This document shows positions 7,892-16,531 of a DNA stretch of 64,000 nt, piece by piece; positions within the stretch are counted from its first letter, which is position 1; each line of letters opens with the position of its first letter. Under the pieces are notes generated by a model. That model made no database searches and was not told where the DNA came from. It was given only the letters and a program-made list of their open reading frames with translations. The translations under genes and the position numbers were made by a program. Location: NCBI GenBank assembly GCA_016702645.1, contig JADJDP010000003.1, forward strand, positions 248,001-312,000. The letters are read 5' to 3'. This DNA comes from Flavobacteriales bacterium. Lineage in GTDB: Bacteria > Bacteroidota > Bacteroidia > Flavobacteriales_F > PHOS-HE28.

Positions 7892-10800
7892 GTGCATTTT
7901 CGCTCCTCGCACCGCCTCCTGATCGCACTGAGCGCCATGGTCATCATGACGGCGCAAGCGGCTGCCCAGTTCTATTCGGGATCGCAGCAGGAATACGGCA
8001 AGAACCGGGTGCAGTACCAGGAGTTCCTTTGGCAGCAGTACCGCTTCGCGGACATGGAGGTCTTCTTCTACAAGGAAGGCCGGGACCTGGCTCGCTACAC
8101 GGCGCAGGCCGCCCAGCACCACTTGAAGGAACTGGAGAAGGAATACGATTTCACGCTGGATGAGCGCCTGCAGTTCATCGTGTACAACTCGCTCACGGAC
8201 TTTCGCCAGAGCAACATCGGGTTGGAGGGAATGACCGGCCAGAACAACATCGGCGGTCTTACGCGCATCGTTGGCACCAAGATCTTCGTGTACTACGAGG
8301 GTGACCATACCCTGCTGGACCAGCAGATCCGCTCGGGCATCTCGCATGTGATCATCGACCAGATGATGTTCGGTGGTAATTGGCGGGAAATGATCCGCAG
8401 CGCCACCTTCCTCAGCCTGCCCAACTGGTACACCGAGGGCATCATGAGCTACCACAGTCGCCCATGGGATGCCACGTTGAACAACCGGGTACGTGATGAT
8501 GTCATGAGCGGTCGCTTCGACAAGTTCAACCGGCTGGAGGGGGAGAAGGCGCGTGACGCGGGCCACATGATCTGGAAGTACGTGGCCGATGTGTACGGAC
8601 CCAGCGTGATCCCGAACATCCTTTACATGACACGGGTGAGCCGCAATGCGGAGAGCGGCTTCCTTTTCGTGCTCGGTGTCTCGCTGAAGACGCTCACGCA
8701 AGAGTGTCTCGCGTACTACAAGGGCCGCTTCGCGGAAGAGGATCGCTTCCGCAAGGAGATCACCTTGGATCCATTGCCCATCCGCACGAAAAAGCAACGC
8801 ACCTACGCGCAGTTCAAGCAAAGTCCGGATGGACGCTATCTGGCTTGGACGAGCAACGAACTGGGGCAATACAAGGTGTGGGTGATGGAAGTGGCCACCG
8901 GCAAGGTGCGCCGCATCGTGAAGGGGGAGAAGAAGCTGGATCGTATCATCGACCGGACGTATCCGGTGATCGCGTGGCACCCCAGTAGCAAGGCGCTGAG
9001 TTATGCGGTCGAGCGCAAGGGCAACCTCTTCTTGCGTACATGGACGATGGACGATAGCAAGACCACGGAACGTTCGGTGCTCATGCTGGAGAAGATCCTG
9101 AGCATGGCATACAGCGGCGATGGCCGCAACATCGTTTTCAGCGGAGTGCGTGACGGCCGCACGGATCTGTACCTCTACTACGTGGTGGGCAACCGGCAGG
9201 ACCAGCTCACCGATGACCAGTACGACGACCTCGATCCGCACTTCGTGGATGGGGATCGGCGGATCATCTTCAGCAGCGATCGGACCGACGACACCTTGCG
9301 CACCTTCAAAGATGTTGCGTTGATCAACGGGAACAAGGACGTGTTCCTCTATGATGTCGAGACACGTCGGCATGTGCTCACGAGATTGAGCAACACACCG
9401 GGTGTGAACGAAACCCAACCAGCGCAATACGATAGCGCGAGCTACACGTATTTGAGCGATGTTGACGGCGTCCTCAATCGCTTCCGTGTGCGCTACGATA
9501 GTGCGGTGAGCCACATCGACACAACGATCCACTATCGCCATTTCGCGGTGGAGGAGCGCTTGAGCGATCTCCGGCGCTCCGTGTTGGAGCAGGATGTGAA
9601 CGCGACCCGTGGTCGCTACGCGGTCCTTCAATTGAAGGACGGCAAGTACCGCTTCTATACCGGGCGAACGGACGAAGGCCGCACCTCGCAGAACGGTGGT
9701 GGCGAACAACCCGCCCCCGATGCGCAGCAGCCCGCCAACCCGAGCGCGCTCAGCAATGACCTGAGTCCCGTGGTGAAGGTGGATCCACAGGTGCCGCGCC
9801 ATGCTGGAGAGGATGCGATCGACATCCGCAACTACGTGTTCAGTGATGAAACACCCGGCAGTCCTCCACCTACGGGACAGGTGAACGCCGCTATACCGCA
9901 GCCCACCACCACGACTGTGGTGGATACCATCGCGAAGCAACCCTTTGTTTACCCGGAGCAGCGCAACTACAACCTAAACTTCACCGTGGACCAGGTGATC
10001 ACGCAGGTTGACAACAGCTACTCCAACCAATTCTACCAGCCGTTCACGGGGCAGGCGGGATTGAACCCAGGACTGAGCGGCCTCACGCGCATGGGCGTCA
10101 GCGACCTGTTCGAGGATCATCGGATCGTGGGGGCTTCCGACTTGCGCTGGACCTGAACAACAACGACTACTTGTTGATGTACGAGAACCTCAAGCACAGG
10201 TTGGACAAACGCATCTCCTTTCAGCGGCAGGCCGTGCAAGGGGTGAGCGAGATCGGTGTTGTGAAGGTGCTCACCCACAATGTGCGTTACCAGATCAGCT
10301 GGCCGTTCAGTGAACTCGCCAGCATCCGCGCCTCGGTGATGTACCGCAATGACCGCTATGTGCAACAGAGCATCGACCCGCTGAGCTTGGAGGCGCCCAA
10401 CTACAATGATCACATGGCAGGCGGCAAGCTGGAGTACATCTACGATAGCTCCATGCCGCGCGGGCTGAACCTGTGGACCGGCTGGAAGATGAAGGTCTTC
10501 GCTGAGTACTACCAGCAACCAACGGAGGATGGCGATATGCAGGTCGTTGGCATGGACCTGCGCCACTCGCAGAAGGTCCATCGCGACCTGTTGTGGATCA
10601 ACCGGCTCTCCGGAGCCAGCAGTTTCGGCAGCCGCAAGCTCATCCACTTCCTCGGCGGCGTGGACAACTGGCTCTTCGCCAAGTACGATGAGAGCATCCC
10701 CATCGACTTCTCGCAGAACTATTTCTACCAGAGCATGAGCGTGCCGATGCGCGGCTTCTACTACAACGCGCGGAACGGTACCAGCTTCGCGCTCTTCAAC

Positions 10801-11139
10801 AGCGAACTCCGCGTACCCATCGTTCGCTATCTCGTCAACCGACCGGTGCGTTCGGACCTCTTCAATCACCTGCAGGTCGCCGCGTTCGCGGATATCGGCA
10901 CGGCCTGGACCGGCAGCGATCCCTATTCGCAGGACAATACCTTCAACCGCATCGTCATCCGTCGCAACCCGCTCACCATCACGCTCAACAGCCAGCGCGA
11001 ACCCATCGTCGCGAGCTATGGCTTCGGGTTGCGCAGCCGCATCCTCGGCTATTTCGTCCGTGCCGACTGGGCGTGGGGCGTGGATGATGGTGTGGTGCTA
11101 CCGCGTGTGTTCCATCTTTCATTGAACCTCGATATCTGA
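7892..11139 (+). CDS. TolB-like/WD-repeat and outer-membrane barrel protein (frameshift as sequenced)
   Basis: Large envelope protein of a Bacteroidota type that joins a peptidase-MA-like N-terminal domain, a TolB-like beta-propeller and a C-terminal surface-antigen-like barrel. A GTG start at 7892 gives a signal peptide ending AQAAAQ. Residues about 30-330 resemble peptidase MA, but the position expected for HExxH reads SHVIID, so proteolysis is doubtful. Propeller repeats such as QFKQSPDGRYLAWTSNE and MAYSGDGRNIVFSGVRDG follow. A proline-rich linker leads into barrel strands. The frame breaks at the G5 run 10129-10133: one more G restores IVGGFRLALDLNNNDYLLMY and gives 1082 residues ending LSLNLDI. 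A single-base deletion in the consensus is likely. Confidence 0.8.
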
Positions 11140-11516
11140 TGTTCGGGATGGATCTCCAGACCATCGCCATGCTCGTGATCGTTGGGCTGCTGGCAGGAAT
11201 ACTGAGCGGCTTTGTGGGTGTGGGAGGCGGGATCATCATGGTGCCTGCGCTGATATGGCTGCTGCACTACTCGCAGCATCAGGCGCAGGGAACCAGCCTT
11301 GCGGTGCTCATGCTGCCCGTGGTCTTCCTCGCCGTTCGTAATTACCATAAGGGGGGCATGATCGATTGGAGGGTGGTCGGGGTCATTGCCGTGGCCTTTG
11401 TTGCTGGCGGTTATTTCGGGAGCAAGGGTGCACTTTCGCTGCCTGCGGATACGGTGAAGCGCGTTTTCGGCGTGGTCATGCTCTTCGTTGCGATCAAGCT
11501 CATCCTCGGCAAGTGA
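11139..11516 (+). CDS. Half-length TauE/SafE-family membrane transporter
   Basis: 125-residue membrane protein with about four helices and the TauE/SafE signature near the N-terminus: LLAGILSGFVGVGGGIIMVPAL. Full-length family members have two such halves (about 250 residues); this has one, so it would have to dimerise, as is seen for other single-repeat members. The family exports sulfite, sulfonates or other organic anions; the substrate here is unknown. Its ATG overlaps the stop of the preceding outer-membrane gene (TGATG), so it is translationally coupled to it. The C-terminus ends cleanly at FVAIKLILGK with no sign of truncation. Confidence 0.85.
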   Translation: MFGMDLQTIAMLVIVGLLAGILSGFVGVGGGIIMVPALIWLLHYSQHQAQGTSLAVLMLPVVFLAVRNYHKGGMIDWRVVGVIAVAFVAGGYFGSKGALSLPADTVKRVFGVVMLFVAIKLILGK

Positions 11517-11550
11517 ACGAACGGCTTCGCCTTCACTAAGTCTGGTCACG

Positions 11551-12747
11551 TTGAAGGAACAGGTCGCCGCACTGCATGCGGACATGATCCGCTGGCGGCG
11601 CCACCTGCACCGGAACCCTGAATTGTCCTTCCGGGAGCACAATACGGTGGCGTTCGTCGCCGAGGTGCTAAAGAAGGAAGGGATCGAAGTGCGGGAGAAC
11701 GTGGCACGGCTCACACCGGAAGCGAAGGGCACAGGCCTGATCGCGTTGGTGCGCGGAGAAGCGTCCTCCTCCGATCGCTGCTTCGCTTTGCGTGGGGACA
11801 TGGATGCGCTGCCGATCACCGAGATCGGCAAACCGGACTACTGCTCCACCAATCCCGGCGTGATGCACGCCTGCGGGCACGATGCCCATACGGCGATGGT
11901 GCTTGGTGCGGGCATCGCGCTCCACCGCTTGCGCGAACAGTGGGCTGGGAACGTCATGCTCGTCTTCCAGCCCGGTGAAGAGAAGGAACCCGGCGGTGCT
12001 TCGCTCATGGTGAAGGAAGGTGTGCTCAACGACCCCAAGCCCTCGGGCATAGCAGGTCAACATGTGACACCCGAACTACCGGTTGGCAAACTGGGCTTCC
12101 GAAGTGGCGCGTTCATGGCGGCGGCTGATGAACTCTACATCACGGTGAAGGGGAAGGGTGGACACGCCGCATCGCGGCATGCCCATGTGGATCCGATCCT
12201 CATCATGGCTCGCCTGTTGCCTGCGCTTTACGATGAGGCTGCACGTATCAAGCCGGAGACCGAACCAATGGTGTTGAGCTTCGGCAAGGTCATCGCCAAC
12301 GGCGCAACGAACATCGTCCCGGATGTGGTGACGATCGATGGGACCTTGCGCACTTTCAATGAAGACTTGCGCAACTCGCTGCACGAGCTGCTGCCGCGCA
12401 AGAGCAAGGAGATCGCACAGGCAATGGGTGGGGATGTGGACTTCCAGCTCGTTAAGGGATCCCCTGTCGTGAAGAACGATCCAGAACTCACCGCGCGCTT
12501 GCGTGCCGTGGCAGTGGGTCTTGTCGGCGCAGAGAACGTGGTGGACATGGACATCCGCATGGGAGCCGAGGATTTCGCGTATTACACGCATGTTATGCCC
12601 GGTTGCTTCTACCGACTAGGTACCGGGAACCCCTCGAAGCCGGGAACTACAGCCGGCCTTCATCGCGCAGAGTTCGACATCGACGAAGATGCCCTGGCGA
12701 TAGGAGCGGGGATGATGGCTTGGGGGGCCGCCTGTGAGTTGGCCTGA
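11551..12747 (+). CDS. M20-family amidohydrolase (aminoacylase/hippurate hydrolase type)
   Basis: Zinc peptidase/amidohydrolase of about 398 residues that releases amino acids from N-acyl or similar conjugates. Motifs in order: the N-terminal RHLHRNPELSFREH, GDMDALPI, HACGHDAHTAM, FQPGEEKEPGGA, then the dimerisation domain with GKGGHAASRH, and a late MGAEDFAYY. These are the metal ligands and catalytic glutamate of the M20D group. The start is uncertain: I chose TTG at 11551 because it lies just upstream of the conserved helix; an ATG at 11488 overlaps tauE and adds a low-complexity serine-rich extension. Substrate is not deducible. Confidence 0.88.
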   Translation: MKEQVAALHADMIRWRRHLHRNPELSFREHNTVAFVAEVLKKEGIEVRENVARLTPEAKGTGLIALVRGEASSSDRCFALRGDMDALPITEIGKPDYCSTNPGVMHACGHDAHTAMVLGAGIALHRLREQWAGNVMLVFQPGEEKEPGGASLMVKEGVLNDPKPSGIAGQHVTPELPVGKLGFRSGAFMAAADELYITVKGKGGHAASRHAHVDPILIMARLLPALYDEAARIKPETEPMVLSFGKVIANGATNIVPDVVTIDGTLRTFNEDLRNSLHELLPRKSKEIAQAMGGDVDFQLVKGSPVVKNDPELTARLRAVAVGLVGAENVVDMDIRMGAEDFAYYTHVMPGCFYRLGTGNPSKPGTTAGLHRAEFDIDEDALAIGAGMMAWGAACELA

Positions 12748-12758
12748 TCAATGCCGCG

Positions 12759-13094
12759 CTAGCGAACACCGATATCGTCCACCTCGATCACCGGCTTCCC
12801 GTTCTTGGTATGTACGGTGAGTTCCACGAACAGGTCCGAACGGCCGATCGATGTCCATAGATCGATCTTGACCGAGTAAGCGCCCGGCCAGTTCCTGATC
12901 GCGGTCGCATTGATGGTGTTCCAGCTCGGCTCCGGAGGCATGACGAGCGGTCTTCCCGCATCCTCAACAGCTTCTTCCATTTCCGAAGCGCTCAATCGCA
13001 CACCGTTGCTGGCTTCTTCAAGCTCATCAAAGCGACGTTTGACGAGCAGGCGTGTGACGTGCCGTGCGACAAGGCGAAGTTCATCGGGGCCCAT
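12759..13094 (-). CDS. Small conserved-looking protein of unknown function
   Basis: 111-residue soluble protein with no signal peptide and no motif I recognise. The N-terminal half is helical and acidic (ELRLVARHVTRLLVKRRFDELEE), and the C-terminal half is strand-rich (GAYSVKIDLWTS, DLFVELTVHTKNGKPVIEVDDI). It is the last gene of a minus-strand group recQ, then a 57-residue membrane protein, then this gene, with only 9 bases separating it from the second. It converges on the M20 amidohydrolase gene with 11 bases between stops. Confidence 0.6.
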   Translation of the reverse strand: MGPDELRLVARHVTRLLVKRRFDELEEASNGVRLSASEMEEAVEDAGRPLVMPPEPSWNTINATAIRNWPGAYSVKIDLWTSIGRSDLFVELTVHTKNGKPVIEVDDIGVR

Positions 13095-13103
13095 GTGCAG
13101 GGA

Positions 13104-13277
13104 TCAAGTAAGCACCAGCCAGTAGACCAATGACATCACGCCCAGAAAGAAGCCGGCCGTGCTGATCTCGTGCTTATGCTCATGGATGTCGTTCTTCACC
13201 AACCACCGATATGCCAGCCATGCGACGAACAGTGCCCAAAAGATGACAACAATGGCAACGTCACCGATCAGGTTCAT
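13104..13277 (-). CDS. 57-residue predicted membrane protein
   Basis: Short reading frame starting ATG 13277 and ending TGA at 13104. It has two hydrophobic helices (about residues 4-22, DVAIVVIFWALFVAWLAYRW, and 40-56, TAGFFLGVMSLVYWLVL) separated by a histidine-rich acidic/basic loop, KNDIHEHKHEIS. A GGGGA Shine-Dalgarno-like sequence lies just before the start, 20 bases past the recQ stop. The HEHKH loop could bind a metal, but that is speculation. It is probably co-transcribed with recQ. Confidence 0.6.
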   Translation of the reverse strand: MNLIGDVAIVVIFWALFVAWLAYRWLVKNDIHEHKHEISTAGFFLGVMSLVYWLVLT

Positions 13278-13297
13278 TCCCCGGAATGCTGCCGTGC

Positions 13298-15483
13298 CTA
13301 GTTGGCCACCTCGCTCATGAACTTCAGGCGCATCATCCGCAGTTCGATCTCGGAGAAATCGCTGTCGAACTCCTGGCGGGCGGTCTCGATGTCATCCGTC
13401 TCCGCGCTCCGGAAGTAGTCCATGATCTCCTCCTGCACGTCGGCTTCGAGCATGCCGTTGAGGTGGTAATTGATGTCGAGCTTGGTCCCGCTCATCACGA
13501 TGCTCTCCAACTCGGTGAGCAGATCGGGCATGGTGAGGTTCTTGCTGCGCGCAATGGATTCCAGCGGCAGGCGCTTATCGATGTTCTGGATGATGTGCAC
13601 CTTGTTGCCGCTCTTGTTCACCACGTTGCGCACGACCACTTCCTCCGCACGTTCGATGTCGTTCTCATCCACGTAGGCAGCAATGGCATCCACGAAGGGC
13701 TTGCCGAACTTCTGTGCCTTGCCGGGTCCCACACCACTGATCTGCGTCATCTCCTCGATGGTGATCGGATAGCGGATCGTCATCTCTTCCAAGGACGGGT
13801 CCTGGAAGATCACGTATGGGGGCAGGTTCTGCTTCTTCGCTACTTGCAGCCGCAGGTCCTTGAGGATCTTCATCAAGCGATCATCGGCCGCAGCGCCCGC
13901 GCGTGCGATCGGCTCATCCTCCTGGCCTCCTTCGTAGTCGCTGTAGTCGCGCTCCTTCACGAACTTGATCGAAACGGGTTTCGCGAGGAACTTCTTACCA
14001 GCTTCTGTAAGGCTCAGGTTGCCGTAGGTCTCGATGTCCTTGTGCAGGAAGCCGCCCACCACGGCTTGGCGCACGATCGCCATCCAGTAGTGGTTATCGT
14101 TCTCGTTCCCTTCACCGTAGATCTTCAGCTTGTCGCCTTTGTAGTTCTTTATCTCGCTGGTCTCCGTACCGGTGAGGAGGTCGCAGATGAACTTCGCCCG
14201 GTGCCGCTCCTTGCTCTCTTTCACGGCGCGCAGCACCATGGCCAGGTCTTCCTTCGCCTCGAACTGCTCGCGTGGCGTGTTGCAGTTGTCGCACGACCCG
14301 CAGTTCTCCTGATCGAAATGTTCGCCGAAGTAGTGCAACAGGAACCGGCGGCGGCACATGCTCGTCTCGGCGAAGCTCACGGTATCGGCCAGCAACTGGC
14401 GGCCGATCTCCTGCTCCGCGACGGGTTTGCCTTGCAGGAATTTCTCCAGCTTTTCGATGTCCTTGTAACTGTAGAAAGCCACGCACAAGCCCTCACCACC
14501 ATCTCGACCGCCACGACCGGTCTCTTGGTAGTAGCTCTCGAGGCTCTTGGGGATATCATGGTGGATCACGAAGCGCACATCGGGCTTGTCGATCCCCATG
14601 CCGAAGGCGATGGTGGCAACGATCACATCCACGTCCTCCATGAGGAAGCGGTCCTGGTGATCGGCGCGCTGCCCGGCGTCCATACCGGCGTGGTAGGGTA
14701 GCGCCTTGATGCCGTTCACATTGAGCATCTGCGCGGTTTCTTCCACCTTTTTACGGCTCAGGCAATAGATGATCCCGCTCTTGCCGTTGTGCTGCTTGAT
14801 AAAACGGATGATCTCGCGTTGTACGTCCTTCTTGGGCCGGATCTCGTAGTTGAGGTTGGGGCGGTTGAAGCTGGCCTTGTACACCACCGCGCCGGGGATG
14901 TCCAAGTTCTTCAGGATATCCTCCTGTACCTTCTCGGTTGCCGTGGCGGTGAGCGCGATCACGGGAACGCCTTTGATCTCGTCGAAAATGGTGCGCAGCC
15001 GCCGGTATTCCGGGCGGAAGTCATGGCCCCACTCACTGATGCAGTGCGCTTCATCGATGGCGAAGAAGCTGATGCGGATGTCCCGAAAGAACTCCACGTT
15101 CTCCTTCTTGGTAAGGCTCTCGGGTGCCACATAAAGGATCTTGGTGCGACCCTCGGTGATGTCCTTGCGGACCTGGAGCGTCTCGTTCCGCGTAAGGGAA
15201 CTGTTGAGGAAGTGCGCCACGCCGTCGTCATCGCTGAAGCCGCGCATGGCGTCCACCTGGTTCTTCATCAATGCGATGAGGGGGCTCACCACGATGGCGG
15301 TGCCCTCCATCATGAGGGCCGGCAATTGATAGCAAAGGCTCTTGCCCCGCCAGTGGGCATGATCACGAAGGTGTTCTGCCCGTCAAGGACACTTTGAACG
15401 ACGTCTTCCTGTTCGCCCTTGAACTGCTTGAAACCGAAGAATTGCTCGAGTGCTTCCCGAGGAGTGAGGTCTACTTTGATCAT
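13298..15483 (-). CDS. recQ: ATP-dependent DNA helicase RecQ (frameshift in Walker A as sequenced)
   Basis: Superfamily 2 3'-5' DNA helicase for recombination and fork repair. From ATG 15483 the frame gives FVIMPTGG and then breaks; at the C-run 15345-15348 (plus strand) one added base restores MPTGGGKSLCYQLPAL, the Walker A motif. Downstream are the DEAH-type FAIDEAHCISEWGHDFRP, motif VI QETGRGGRDG, the four-cysteine zinc region (CRRRFLLHYF ... CGSCDNC), the RQC winged-helix region and an HRDC domain (ISGVGPGKAQKFG). Corrected length is 728 residues, typical of the long Bacteroidota RecQ. Everything after the break is intact, so sequencing error is the simplest reading. Confidence 0.93.
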
Positions 15484-15644
15484 TGCTGGTATTGGACCGG
15501 AGCTTGGTCCGTTGAACGCTTAAATGTAAGGTGATCGACGCGACCACAAATACGGTTGCTCCCAACCTTCGTTAATGTTGAGCGAAAGGGCCATGGACGT
15601 TGAAAACTGGTCCATCAACAACAGTTCGCGCGAAGTGCTCCGGC

Positions 15645-15652
15645 TATCTTTG
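15645..15652 (+). promoter_or_regulatory. -7 box (TATCTTTG) upstream of tatC
   Basis: Exact TAnnTTTG match inside a 17-base segment, CGGCTATCTTTGGCCGT, that recurs identically upstream of the exopolysaccharide gene at 60565. It is 60 bases before the tatC ATG. The 229 bases between recQ and tatC hold this promoter and, presumably, the divergent recQ promoter. Confidence 0.6.
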
Positions 15653-15712
15653 GCCGTCCCTCCTAACCTGGCAGGCGACGATCCCATTCCCTTGGCGCGC
15701 GCAGGCGGTGAA

Positions 15713-16531
15713 ATGACCTTCCTGGAACATTTGGAGGAACTCCGGTGGACCTTGGTGCGATCGGCTTTGGCCGTTACCGTGGGTTTCGTTCTGGCCTTCA
15801 TCTACAAGACAATCCTGTTCGAGGATGTCGTCCTCGCTGCCAGGGATCCCCAGTTCATCACGTACCGATGGTTCTGCAAGCTGGGCGAGTGGATAGGAAT
15901 GCCTGATCTGTGCATTACCGAGTTGGGCTTCACGTTGCAGAACCTGCCTGTGAGCGGCCAGTTCATGACCCACATGAGCGTAGCCTTCGTTGCAGGCTTC
16001 ATCCTGGCCTTCCCGTATATTCTTTGGGAGATCTGGCGCTTCATCGGCCCCGGCCTGCGTGAGAAGGAGCGCAAGGCCGTCCGGGGTTTCGTCCTTTCCG
16101 GATCCCTGCTCTTCCTCACCGGGGTCCTGTTCGGTTTTTACCTGCTCGCGCCGCTCACGGTCCAATTCTTCGGCACCTACCAAGTGAGCCCGAGCGTCGC
16201 TAACAACTTCGCGTTGGAGAGCTTCATCGGCATCATCACCCAAGTGACGATGTGGACCGGCCTGATCTTCGAAATGCCATTGATCGTGCTCATCCTCACA
16301 CGCATCGGCATCCTCGGCCCAGGTGTTCTTCGAACGCATCGGAAGCACTCTTACGTGGGGATCCTGGTGATCGCAGCGATACTGACCCCGCCGGATGTCA
16401 TCAGCCAGTTGATCGTTGCAGCACCGCTCATCCTGTTGTACGAAGGAAGCATCCTGCTTAGCGCGCGTGCCCAAAAGCGCATGCTGCAGGCGCGCGGTGT
16501 AGTGGCAGCACCAGCGAGCGGCAAGGCATGA
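15713..16531 (+). CDS. tatC: Sec-independent protein translocase TatC
   Basis: Six-helix inner-membrane receptor of the twin-arginine translocase. It is 272 residues from ATG 15713 (MTFLEHLEELRW), the usual family start; an alternative in-frame TTG about 20 bases upstream is possible, but earlier starts would fall before the promoter box at 15645. Family features: FLEHLEELR at the N-terminus, FPYILWEIWRFIGPGL, and LTPPDVISQ near the end. No tatA is nearby. The stop overlaps the ATG of the DUF5686 gene (ATGATG), so the two are co-translated. Confidence 0.93.
   Translation: MTFLEHLEELRWTLVRSALAVTVGFVLAFIYKTILFEDVVLAARDPQFITYRWFCKLGEWIGMPDLCITELGFTLQNLPVSGQFMTHMSVAFVAGFILAFPYILWEIWRFIGPGLREKERKAVRGFVLSGSLLFLTGVLFGFYLLAPLTVQFFGTYQVSPSVANNFALESFIGIITQVTMWTGLIFEMPLIVLILTRIGILGPGVLRTHRKHSYVGILVIAAILTPPDVISQLIVAAPLILLYEGSILLSARAQKRMLQARGVVAAPASGKA

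Noticed and set aside
7832..9940. Long open frame (702 codons) on the minus strand antisense to the TolB-like gene
   Set aside because: The product is His/Val/Arg-rich with no motif and exactly opposes a well-supported gene. High GC makes such antisense frames common.
13286..14701. 471-codon plus-strand frame opposite recQ
   Set aside because: It lies wholly within recQ, whose helicase motifs are unambiguous on the other strand.
10129..15348. Programmed -1/+1 ribosomal frameshifting as an explanation for split genes
   Set aside because: No slippery heptamers with downstream structures were evident, breaks occur in both directions, and they affect about a dozen unrelated genes.
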